A stretch of 64,000 nucleotides of DNA. Origin: a virus. Each line of letters begins with the position of its first letter. Position 1 is the first letter of the stretch. The notes beneath the pieces are model-generated. The model saw nothing but the letters and a program-made list of their open reading frames with translations. It made no database searches and was not told the DNA's origin. Positions 1 to 9,800 of this stretch are shown one piece after another. The DNA is taken from positions 23,388 through 87,387 of IMG/VR virus record IMGVR_UViG_3300043409_002272; one strand, given 5' to 3'. Both the position numbers and the translations under genes were made by a program.

Positions 1-1
1 A

Positions 2-3000
2 AGAAATTTGGACATTGCAAATATTGAAAACTCTATAACTAGAGCAGCAATGAAAACTGTTTTAGGTATTAAAGAAATAAATGAAAATGCACCAGAAGAA
101 AATAAAAATGTGGTTAAAGGAGAACCCAATGAATTTCAAGCTGCAATTATAAAAGAGCGAGATGAGCAAAAGGAATTTGCAGTTAGGAATGCTAAAAACC
201 CTAAAGCAACTAGAGAACAAACATTAGGTGATGGGCAATACGGAGAAAATAGCGTTGCAAGTCGTACAAGAAGAGGCGAAATAACTGCACAACAAGGTGG
301 GGTGCAATTAGTTGATCAAATAAACGATAGGAATCAAGCTGCTGAAATTGCAGCACTTCAACCAGGAGATAATGAAGGTCAAATTAGAATTAGGAAAAAG
401 TATCAGAGGATGCAAGATGCTAGATATTCCGCTACTGGTGGAATGGTAAACTATCTTTCATCTGGTGGTGTTCCTAGTCATAGTCCTAATCCTGATCCTT
501 CGTTCTTTAAGCCTAAAGGTACAGATACAGTACCCGCTATGCTCACGCCAGGTGAGTTTGTAATAAACGCCTCTGCTACTGCCAAACATGGTGATTTATT
601 AAGTGCGATAAATAGCGGTAAAGATGTTGGATATTCATCTGCTGGCGGGATGGTTTATTTAGAAAATGGCGGAGAAGCAAGAAAAAAAGCATTTTATGAA
701 AAAATGAATAGACAAAAAAAGTTCGAAGAAGAATCAAGATATTTAGTTGATGATAAAAATAAAGATAAAAATACTTACACGCAAGACAGAAAAGATGATT
801 TAGAATCTACTGCTAATAGGGCAACTCAAAATTTCTCTCGTAGACAGAACCAATTTATACAAGATGAAGATAATAGCAATAATGCTGCAACAGAAATGGT
901 TTTTAATGCTATGGGTATGACTGGACTTGCAAAAGCAGGGATATCTGCGATTTCAAAATTTGCAATGAAGCCATCATTTAAGACTGCTTTAAGTGGAGCA
1001 AAACATGTTGGAAAAGACTATCTTAAAGAAAAAGCAGAGAATAAAGGCGTAGATATTATTAAGTCAAATACAGAAAAATTACTTGGATATGCAAGCGGTG
1101 GATTAGTAAGTTATTTATATAGTGGTGGATACTCACAAAGAAGAGCAAAATTAGGTGCTTATAGTGGTAGCGATGAAAACACCCAAATGACTTTTGATAA
1201 AGAAGGATATGCTGAAAATATTGGAAAGGTTACCACTTCAAACATAACTGATAGAATAGCACTAAAGAATCAAGGTGAAAATAATGCCCTTCAAATGTTT
1301 ACTAACACTAGATTTAGAGGTGGTAGAGGAAGTCTTGCAGATAATATAAAAGCTGGATTTTCTACTGGGTCTGGTGGCGTTTCTGCTCAACAAGCACTAT
1401 CTTTTCAAGATCCAACTAAGCCTGGTGGCGAAGGCGTAACATCAGCAGCAATGGGTATGCTTGGAGATGTTCAATCGAGAATGAAGGGCAACAATAATCC
1501 ACTTGGAAATATTTCTGCTACTGGTGCAGAAGTAAATGAATTAAAACAGGCAAAATTAAATGAGCCAGAAATACAAAAGGGTGCTGATGAATTTAAAAGA
1601 TTAATGGAAGAAGAAAAAAAAAGAAGGGAAGAAGAAAATAAAGCACAAGAAGAAAGCACATATGCAAGTTTGGGTGGTTTGATTTATGCTCAAAATGGAT
1701 ATGACCCATATTATGATTACATGAATCAAAATTATGATTACATGAATCAAATTTCTGATGGTGGAGTTCAACAAGTACAAAATACGATTTATGGAAACAC
1801 AATAAGAAATCAAAGGGAAAAACAAAAAAGTCCTCGTTACCTACAAGCAGAACAATATCAACAACAACAATTTCAACTTAGAAATCAAGCATATCAATCA
1901 CAACAACGAAAATCGCAAAATCCTAAACGGCAGCAACAACCAGAACAATGGCAAATAAATTGGCAACAACAGCAACAAGCAAATCCATATGCAGCATTGC
2001 GATCAAAACCAATGTTTCCAGAACAGAGACAACAACAATCAGAAAATTTTCAAAACCAAAGGGCATATCAAGCAAAGCAAGAAATGTATGGCGGTCCTAG
2101 TGCCCAACCAGCATTTCAAGCAAGTAATTATGCAGGAAGTTTCTTTAATCAAGTTCCACAGCAACAACAAGTAGCACAAGACCCAAAACGAAAACAATTA
2201 AGTTTGTTTGGAATGAATCTAGGGTCATATAGTTCTGGTGGTAATGTAGATACTATTCCAGCCATGTTAACTCCTGGCGAGTTTGTGGTAAATAAACAAG
2301 CCTCATCTAAGAACTCTTCTTTATTACATGCAATAAATAATGGTCAAGAAGTGACTGGATTTAAAAATGGTGGTAGCGTTGGAAATATTCGTGGAAGAAA
2401 AGTAGATCCAATAGAATCTGGAATAAGCTCATTAGCTGGCAAATTATCTGGAGTTGGAAATAAATTTGTTCAGAGTGGCGATTCATTTAAGAGTGGGGCC
2501 AGCCTTAATAAAGAAGGATCACAAAACATATTAAATTCTTCATCGAAGTTTAATGATGGAGTTGGAAATTTTGCTGATTCTGCCACTAAAATATCAAAAA
2601 GAAAGGGCTATAATTCTGGCGGTATGGTAAATTATTTTGCAGATGGTGGATTTACACCAAGAGGTTCAGACACTGTTCCTGCCATGCTGACACCAGGAGA
2701 GTTTGTGGTAAATAGAGAATCAACATCTAAAAATTTAAATTTATTAAAAAATATAAATGGAAATGCTAGTTATATGTCTAATGGTGGAGTTATGTATGCT
2801 AGAAGGGGAAGACCTGTTGGAAATCCACAACAAGACTCATCTCCAGCAATAGATATGACTTCAGTTACAGAATTAGCCAATGCAATAAGTACATTAGGAA
2901 CTACATTTCTCAAGCCTTTTGGTGAACAAGTAGATGCATTTAAAAATTATGCTGAAGCTTTACAAACACAAATCAATAAAATACCAACAGTAGTAAGAAT

Positions 3001-3148
3001 AGAAGTCATGGGTAGTTTAAATGCTGCTTTAAATATTGACTTTAATCCAGATGGCGTATATACAGCGGTAACACAAGCAACCCAAGAATTACAAGGGTTT
3101 ATAATTGCAGAAATAAATAAACAACTTGGAAATGATATGAGAGCATAA
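2..3148 (+). CDS. Tape-measure-like tail protein, 5' end cut by window edge
   Basis: The reading frame is open to the window edge. The first usable codon is a TTG at 8 with no ribosome site, so the gene very likely begins upstream. The motif DTVPAMLTPGEFV occurs three times (D at about residues 173, 748 and 888 counted from position 8). Short GGMVxY/GGLVxY glycine motifs recur every 50-200 residues. Motifs of this kind are common in phage tail tape-measure proteins. Residues about 610-725 are strongly Gln/Asn-rich, and a charged helical stretch lies at about 230-360. The last 100 residues look helical, like a tape-measure C-terminus. It is followed directly by other virion genes on the same strand. 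The role as tail length ruler or tail-tube chaperone partner is inferred from motifs and position. Confidence 0.6.
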   Translation, partial: RNLDIANIENSITRAAMKTVLGIKEINENAPEENKNVVKGEPNEFQAAIIKERDEQKEFAVRNAKNPKATREQTLGDGQYGENSVASRTRRGEITAQQGGVQLVDQINDRNQAAEIAALQPGDNEGQIRIRKKYQRMQDARYSATGGMVNYLSSGGVPSHSPNPDPSFFKPKGTDTVPAMLTPGEFVINASATAKHGDLLSAINSGKDVGYSSAGGMVYLENGGEARKKAFYEKMNRQKKFEEESRYLVDDKNKDKNTYTQDRKDDLESTANRATQNFSRRQNQFIQDEDNSNNAATEMVFNAMGMTGLAKAGISAISKFAMKPSFKTALSGAKHVGKDYLKEKAENKGVDIIKSNTEKLLGYASGGLVSYLYSGGYSQRRAKLGAYSGSDENTQMTFDKEGYAENIGKVTTSNITDRIALKNQGENNALQMFTNTRFRGGRGSLADNIKAGFSTGSGGVSAQQALSFQDPTKPGGEGVTSAAMGMLGDVQSRMKGNNNPLGNISATGAEVNELKQAKLNEPEIQKGADEFKRLMEEEKKRREEENKAQEESTYASLGGLIYAQNGYDPYYDYMNQNYDYMNQISDGGVQQVQNTIYGNTIRNQREKQKSPRYLQAEQYQQQQFQLRNQAYQSQQRKSQNPKRQQQPEQWQINWQQQQQANPYAALRSKPMFPEQRQQQSENFQNQRAYQAKQEMYGGPSAQPAFQASNYAGSFFNQVPQQQQVAQDPKRKQLSLFGMNLGSYSSGGNVDTIPAMLTPGEFVVNKQASSKNSSLLHAINNGQEVTGFKNGGSVGNIRGRKVDPIESGISSLAGKLSGVGNKFVQSGDSFKSGASLNKEGSQNILNSSSKFNDGVGNFADSATKISKRKGYNSGGMVNYFADGGFTPRGSDTVPAMLTPGEFVVNRESTSKNLNLLKNINGNASYMSNGGVMYARRGRPVGNPQQDSSPAIDMTSVTELANAISTLGTTFLKPFGEQVDAFKNYAEALQTQINKIPTVVRIEVMGSLNAALNIDFNPDGVYTAVTQATQELQGFIIAEINKQLGNDMRA

Positions 3149-3160
3149 TAAGGTAAAATT

Positions 3161-4216
3161 ATGGCAAATTATATTGTATCTGGTGCTGGCAGTGGTGGAA
3201 ACTTTAATGGCATATTTATATTTGTCAGCGGTTCTTTATATGAAAACAGTGTAGATCCAAATTATGTACTAGTCTATGACTCAGGACTATCTCAGTGGAT
3301 TATTAGTCATTTTTCAAGCGTTTATTACTATAATACTGCAAGTGCAGGAAGTCCACCGCTAACAGGATGGCTAACATCGTTAGGTTCAGCACCAGCACCA
3401 ACAATAACAATTGTTCCACCACCAAAACTATTTGGCACAAGAAATTTGTTTTTAAAGTCTGCTGTTGAAAACAGTGTTTCTTTGTATATAAGGTCAGTTA
3501 TATTTGATGCCAATATATTACCATTACATTTAAAGGTAAATACTCAAGAACAAACAGACTTATATTTAAAAGCTTTTCCACAAAGTTCAATTAATTTATT
3601 CATAAAATATTGGTATGAACATCAAGACAACCAAGAACTTTACTTAAAAGCATTTTTAGAAGCATCAACCAATTTATTTATAAAAAACATATATTTATAT
3701 ACTGAGACATATAATTCTATTGATTTTAATATTCAATCATCAACAACAAATCAAAAAATAAATAGCGTAGAACTTTATATAAAGTCTTTTTTTGAAAATA
3801 ATTTAGAATTGTTTTTGATGGTAGATTATAAAGCATTAACAACAAACTTTATTTCTACATACATATCTGGACAAATAGTAAATCAAGCTCATTTTGAAAG
3901 TTTAAATCTTTATTTGGGCAATAACTACACATTTATTAATAACTCGTTAAATATTACTATAATAGGTCTTGGAACTACATTTAATGCAATACCACATGGT
4001 TCGTCTATGCAGATGTTTATACAAAGAAATGTCGAAGCAACTTGGAATCATATGCCTTTAATAGCTTATGGTGCTTCCTCTACAATAACTAGCAGTATTG
4101 ACTTTAATATATATCCAAATGACATTTGTTTTTATTCAGTTAGGTTGGTAATCCCAAAAATAAATCAACCATTTAATGGAAATATGCAATTATATACACA
4201 TGGTTTTGAGGATTAA
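3161..4216 (+). CDS. Virion protein with beta-strand repeats
   Basis: The 351-residue protein starts at ATG 3161 behind an AGG ribosome site, 12 bases after the tape-measure-like gene. The first 90 residues are Gly/Ser/Tyr-rich. Residues about 92-210 hold degenerate repeats built on LYLKAF / NLFIK / LYIKSF cores, each 20-40 residues apart, with alternating hydrophobic positions as in beta strands. Similar LYIKG-type repeats occur in phage tail or fibre proteins. I do not recognise a named family. Position between tape-measure and baseplate-like genes supports a tail component. Confidence 0.6.
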   Translation: MANYIVSGAGSGGNFNGIFIFVSGSLYENSVDPNYVLVYDSGLSQWIISHFSSVYYYNTASAGSPPLTGWLTSLGSAPAPTITIVPPPKLFGTRNLFLKSAVENSVSLYIRSVIFDANILPLHLKVNTQEQTDLYLKAFPQSSINLFIKYWYEHQDNQELYLKAFLEASTNLFIKNIYLYTETYNSIDFNIQSSTTNQKINSVELYIKSFFENNLELFLMVDYKALTTNFISTYISGQIVNQAHFESLNLYLGNNYTFINNSLNITIIGLGTTFNAIPHGSSMQMFIQRNVEATWNHMPLIAYGASSTITSSIDFNIYPNDICFYSVRLVIPKINQPFNGNMQLYTHGFED

Positions 4217-4218
4217 AC

Positions 4219-5574
4219 ATGGCTGGAACATTATCAGACCCAATTCAAACATTTTCATTGCAAGAAAGTGTGCAGTTTTACGATAATGGAAAAGCAAAAA
4301 CATATCTTTTCAATATATCTGTATCTGCAAAAATTGTTGCAAATCAATCCTTATCTATGGATGCAAAACATTCTGCTATTATTGCAAGACAGGCAGCTAT
4401 AAAAACACAAATCAATGCATTTAAAGGCCAAACATATTTTGAAGTTCAATCAAGAGATGGTAATACTCCACCAATTAAGTTTATACCTAGAATTAAAAGT
4501 CTAACTTTTAAAGAAGATATTTGGGTTGATTTCTGTGATTATACAATTGAAATGGAAGCAGATTCAGTAACTATTGGATTAATAACAGTACCTGATAAAA
4601 TTAATTCTTCAGAAATAGATGAGTCATGGTCAGTTGATTATAGCGATGAGGATTTGAGATTTACAAAAGTAAATCATAAAATTTCTTGTAAGTCTAAAGA
4701 TGTTGATGGTAAAAATGGTTGGGAAACATCAAGAACAGAAGTTTTTAAAAAAATAAACGATCTTATTCCAACAGATATAAAAGACGAAGCTGGAAATACT
4801 TATTTAAAAGCTTCACCTTCAAATAAATTAATTAATTATAGCGTAAACATACTTGGCGGTGAATTTTCTGCCGAAATAAATTTGACTTATCATAATAATC
4901 TATTAAAAAATTCAATTCTTCCTCAATTAGCACAAGCACACCATGAACAAACAGTTACAGACAAACAATCTAATGAAACATTAAGAGACACCCTTTCTAT
5001 AGAAGGAACCATAACTGGTCTATCTTCGTCTTCTACATCAACCCCAAGCAATAGATACACAGAAGCAGAAGCATTATGGACAACAGTAAGGTCTGCTTTA
5101 AATACTAAATATGTCGCACTAATAATAACTTCATTTTCAGAAACACATGATAAAGTAAAAGGGATAATTACTTATAACTATGAAATTGAAAATATAAAAA
5201 GACCAACAACAACTGGCATAAAAAACGAAACAATAACTGTAAGTTATTTTGGGCCTTTAGCTGATCCTCTTAATACTTATGTTGTGCATAATACTATCTA
5301 TGGCGATAAGGGGCCAGTTTTTCAAAACATTAATATGAATAAAGCCAAAACTATGTCTATTACAATAGAAAGAGTTGGAACTGAGGAAGCTCCAATTACA
5401 ACTCTATATAAACCACCAGGAAGTACAATTGAATCTGACACTATTAATTTTACTGCACAAAATAAAAAAATATCAAGAACTACAGTATTTATATGGGCAG
5501 ATGGATCAACGCCAGCTTTGCCACCCATTACTAGTTTTGACTTGACAAACACACAAATACCTAGACCATATTAG
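4219..5574 (+). CDS. Tail/baseplate structural protein, paralogue 1
   Basis: The 451-residue protein starts at ATG 4219 with a GAGG site and follows the previous stop by two bases. Its first half matches the next gene product: a Q-x-F-x-D-x-GK-x-KT stretch near residue 20, a CDYTIEME segment near 110, and a DESWSVDYSDE..RFTKVN segment near 130, which is DETWSLDPADE..RFVKIN in the next gene. The C-terminal part is beta-rich. The pair probably arose by tandem duplication, and they may form neighbouring rings or arms of the baseplate. Function is inferred from position. Confidence 0.55.
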   Translation: MAGTLSDPIQTFSLQESVQFYDNGKAKTYLFNISVSAKIVANQSLSMDAKHSAIIARQAAIKTQINAFKGQTYFEVQSRDGNTPPIKFIPRIKSLTFKEDIWVDFCDYTIEMEADSVTIGLITVPDKINSSEIDESWSVDYSDEDLRFTKVNHKISCKSKDVDGKNGWETSRTEVFKKINDLIPTDIKDEAGNTYLKASPSNKLINYSVNILGGEFSAEINLTYHNNLLKNSILPQLAQAHHEQTVTDKQSNETLRDTLSIEGTITGLSSSSTSTPSNRYTEAEALWTTVRSALNTKYVALIITSFSETHDKVKGIITYNYEIENIKRPTTTGIKNETITVSYFGPLADPLNTYVVHNTIYGDKGPVFQNINMNKAKTMSITIERVGTEEAPITTLYKPPGSTIESDTINFTAQNKKISRTTVFIWADGSTPALPPITSFDLTNTQIPRPY

Positions 5575-5583
5575 GAATAATTT

Positions 5584-6855
5584 ATGTCTATTACATTAGG
5601 TGGAACTGAAATAAGACCAACACCATTAATAAGTATTAGTCAACAATCAGAATTTAGGGATAGCGGTAAATTAAAAACGACCACAATAACAGTAGATTTA
5701 AAAGGAAAAATTTTAGCTGTTGATCCAATAGCGGGTGAGTCAGAACCAACTGGAACTGCTGAACAAATAGATAAAGCCAAATTAGGTTTAATTATAGGGA
5801 AAATGGCAACCTTAGAAGATTTGGTAATCCACAAGATAGATGATATTAATATAAGCACATCAATAGGTGGTCCAAATTTATCTGGAAAATTTAAATTAAA
5901 ATCTAAAAGCTTTCAGCTTGAACAATCAAGTTTAATATGTGATTACACAATATCTTTAGAACAAATAGTATTCGACAATGAAGATCCAGATGAAACTTGG
6001 TCATTAGATCCAGCAGATGAATATGGGAGATTTGTAAAGATAAATAGAACTAGAAGCATACAAGTAAAAAGCACTAGTACTGGAACTCCACCTATAGAAA
6101 ATAACTATAAATTAGCTATGGATAAAATAGCTCCAACTACATCTATAGCTAATTCTGATGCTTCTACATACTTAACTTTGCCAACAGAAGATTCTTACAA
6201 TAAAACAACTAGTTATTCAGTTAACACATATAAGAATACTGTTGATTGCAATGAGTCTTGGATATTATCAAAAGACCCATTTGTAGTTGAAGAAACATAT
6301 ACAGAAAAAGATAGCTTTGATTCCGTATACAAATCTGCAAGTTTGCAAGGAAGTATAACTGGATATGAAGGTAATGGAAAAACAAAATATGATAATGCAT
6401 CAGACAAATTAAAAACAATTAAAGACACAAGCCCTTGGGAAATAGGCAAATCATATACTATTGGAACAATAACTGGTAAAGTAAGATCTATTTCTGAAGG
6501 AACCAACAAAATATCTGGAACAATAAATTACTCTGTAGAAATTTCTGAGGGCATAGAAGAAACCACTGAAAGATTTAAATCTGTAAGTTGGACAGATACG
6601 CCACCTATAGATGTAATTGTTGTAATACCAGCAGTTGGCAAAGAATTAGGCCCAATTATACAAAAACTTCCAGCTAAAAAAAATGGTGTTAAAACAGTCA
6701 ATATTGAAGTATTATATAATGATGGATCTAAAGGTCCACCAGATGTTTCTTCTTATGCACCAACAGCCACTGAAATATTTGTAGAAAAAGATGATATGAC
6801 ATTTGATTATAGGACTAAAAAAGTTACAAGATCAGTAGTTTGGAATTACAATTAG
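5584..6855 (+). CDS. Tail/baseplate structural protein, paralogue 2
   Basis: The 423-residue protein begins at ATG 5584 after TTAGGAATAATTT, which supplies an AGGA site. It is a diverged copy of the preceding gene product, sharing the Q-x-E-F-x-D-x-GK-x-KT motif near residue 20, CDYTISLE near 120 and DETWSLDPADE near 140. The remainder (residues 170-420) has diverged strongly. No enzymatic motif is seen. It reads straight into the hub-like gene, which starts nine bases after its stop. Confidence 0.55.
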   Translation: MSITLGGTEIRPTPLISISQQSEFRDSGKLKTTTITVDLKGKILAVDPIAGESEPTGTAEQIDKAKLGLIIGKMATLEDLVIHKIDDINISTSIGGPNLSGKFKLKSKSFQLEQSSLICDYTISLEQIVFDNEDPDETWSLDPADEYGRFVKINRTRSIQVKSTSTGTPPIENNYKLAMDKIAPTTSIANSDASTYLTLPTEDSYNKTTSYSVNTYKNTVDCNESWILSKDPFVVEETYTEKDSFDSVYKSASLQGSITGYEGNGKTKYDNASDKLKTIKDTSPWEIGKSYTIGTITGKVRSISEGTNKISGTINYSVEISEGIEETTERFKSVSWTDTPPIDVIVVIPAVGKELGPIIQKLPAKKNGVKTVNIEVLYNDGSKGPPDVSSYAPTATEIFVEKDDMTFDYRTKKVTRSVVWNYN

Positions 6856-6863
6856 GTGAAAAA

Positions 6864-9800
6864 ATGAGCTTTGAAAGATTAAAATTTTTAAATTTAACAA
6901 TAGTAGATTTTAATTCATCTATTGGATGGAATGATACAGAATCATCTGTAAATATAAAACTTGCTCCAGAAGATGGAGAAAGCATAGCACCATATGAGTT
7001 AGGAAAAAATTATGAGTTTTCTTTAACTGAAGATTGCCCCTTTAAATTTAATGGTTTTCTAGATAGAGTTATTGAAAAACATGATACTGGTGGAACTTTT
7101 TATGAAGTAAAATTAAATGATGGGAAAGAATTAATTAAAAATGTTGAAGTTATAACTACTAGTTTATATGGAACTAGTGACACAAAAGAAGATTCTCCAA
7201 TAATAAATATGTTTAATGTTTTTAGGTGGTGGGAGAGTAAGGGATTTGGCAAAAGTCAAGCTAATGAAGGGGGAATGCCATACTCAAAACTTGAAGAAGG
7301 AATAAATGAACTTTCTAAAAAATATGGAATTATTTCTGCTGGAGTACCATACTCAATAAAGTTAAATTTTGCAAGTAAAGTACCAAAATTTTATAGAATA
7401 GAAGGTCCATATATAAACTTAATGGATTTAATATCTAAAATTTGTGATGATTTAGGTTTATTGTTTAAAATTACTATCACTGGTACAGAATTTACAGTTC
7501 AAACAACAAGTTTAGGTGTAGATCCAGCCAATCAAAAAGTTCAAAATGTTATAAAAGATTTAGCAAAAGACAGGAATGTTATTTCTTGGGATGCTGGAGT
7601 TGAATCTTCCAATAATATTGAATCAAATTTTATGCTTTGGGGTGGATTAAAAGAACACAGCATTTGTTTTAACAACGATGTAGATTTAACTCAAATGAAT
7701 GTCATTATTGGAACACCAGTAAATTACGATCAATATTTTTATAGTAATGCTGTTGGTCCAAATTCAAGAATAAAGCAATTTTGGGGATATGATATTAATG
7801 GAACAGCATACTGGTCATCTGCTCAATACGATGTTGTAAAGTGTGCATGTCCATATTATAACTATAGATTTAATAGTTTAAGACCATCCGTAGCGAGTCA
7901 TCCTACTGTAAAGGCAAACGCTTGGGGCATACCTTTAGTTGGAATGGAATCAATATTTCCTGGTGCTACATATTATGAAATGACAATGGATGAGTTGTTG
8001 TTGATAACTGGTGGAAATCAAGACAATTGGTCGTTGTATTTAGAAATATGGGATGATGCATTTAATAATGATAATATATATACGAGAGTTTTTCTTAGAG
8101 CACCGAGAAGAAATATCTCTATGGTTGCTAATTTTATGGCTGGTGGTGGATCTACAGAATTTACACTAAACAGAGAGTTTTCAGAAAAAGATAACGATAT
8201 AGGAGTTATTCGTGGGGCACAACTTTTTACTTATTTAAAATCAATAATAGATTCATATTATGGGAAACAATTTTTAGTAGAAGTTAATTATAAAGGCGAC
8301 CTTAATTATAATACTGTTAATTATGGACAAAATAATCCAACATCTAAAAGCGATGGGCTTGTAATAAAACAAGTATTGGAAAATTATACAAGTTCAGATA
8401 ATTTAGATTTAAACATCACACAAAATCAACCTAAAAAAATATACAATATTTTACCAACTGATTCTGGATGGATAGATCCAGCAATTCTTGAAGCAAAGAC
8501 AAATACTTCTTTGCCTAGAGAAATGTTAAATGCTATGGCATTAAATCAAGACGGAAAAATGCAAAATTGGCTAATTTTTAATTTGCCAAATTCATGGGCA
8601 ACTCAATTTACATATGATAGTAGTTCTTCAGACACAATTTCTTATTCAGATAGTGGATCTCAATATTTATGGGTTAAAGCTTCAATAAACGAACAATATG
8701 TAACTATTCCAGTAGCAACAACTGGAATAATAAAAACAACAATACATTCTGAAGTAGTTGGTTTAGGAACTGTTGGAACATGGGTAAGTAATCAATATAT
8801 TGGTGTAGACAAAAAAGACTCAGAACATGTATTGGTTTCAATAGGCCAATCTGTTGCTGCGTTTAATCAATTAATACACAATCAATTTGGTGTTGATGCA
8901 CTTATAACATGTTACTTTGGATTGCAATATAGAAATCAAGTCCTTGGCCAATCTGAAAATTTCAAAACAGGACTCCCTGCACTATATCCATTTCAAGCAA
9001 TACTTAATTTTAAATCAACAAGAAATGATTTTTATGGCCCTTGGTATTTTGGAAATGCTAATGGTGGAAAAACAAAAATAGAGCAAAACAATGATTTAGT
9101 TCCTTGGCAGTTTAACGCTTCTGCAACATTAGAGGAAGCTGCTAAAAATAGATTAAAAGATATAAATCCAGTTCCTTATTTTGAAACTGGATCTTTAAAT
9201 AAAATTGGTTTACCAGAACATAATCTTGGTGATGAAATAGTAAAAAATGGGCCAATAGTAACATCAATAAATGCATCGTATGGACCATCTGGTGTAACCA
9301 CACAATATTCATTCAGAACATTTACTCCAAAATTTGGAATGGCATCAAGATATAACACAGAAAGACTTAAAAAATCTGCTATAAAAGCATATTCTGACAG
9401 AAAAAATATATTGTTTGTTTACATGGAATCAATTAAAAAATCTCAATCTTTACAAAGATCTTTTGCTGGAGCAAAAATACAAAACTTTGTACTAAATTAT
9501 CTTGGAAGAAGATACGATAGAAATACTCCACATCAAAATTTAATAATGGCACAAACAATCGATTTTATGGCAGACAAGGGTGAAACAATAAGAAAAAAAA
9601 CTATTGGTGGTTCTCTTAGCAATATAGAAAGTGGCGGTGCTATTGCAGTTCAATCTGGAACATATAATAAAGGTGGTGTTTCTTATGATGGTTTATTTGC
9701 CCCCTTTAATAATTTTGGTAGTAGATCTCAATTAAATACAAATACATCAATTCCATACAGTGCTTTTATAAATTCTCCAGAAGGACTTCCAACATCGTAC

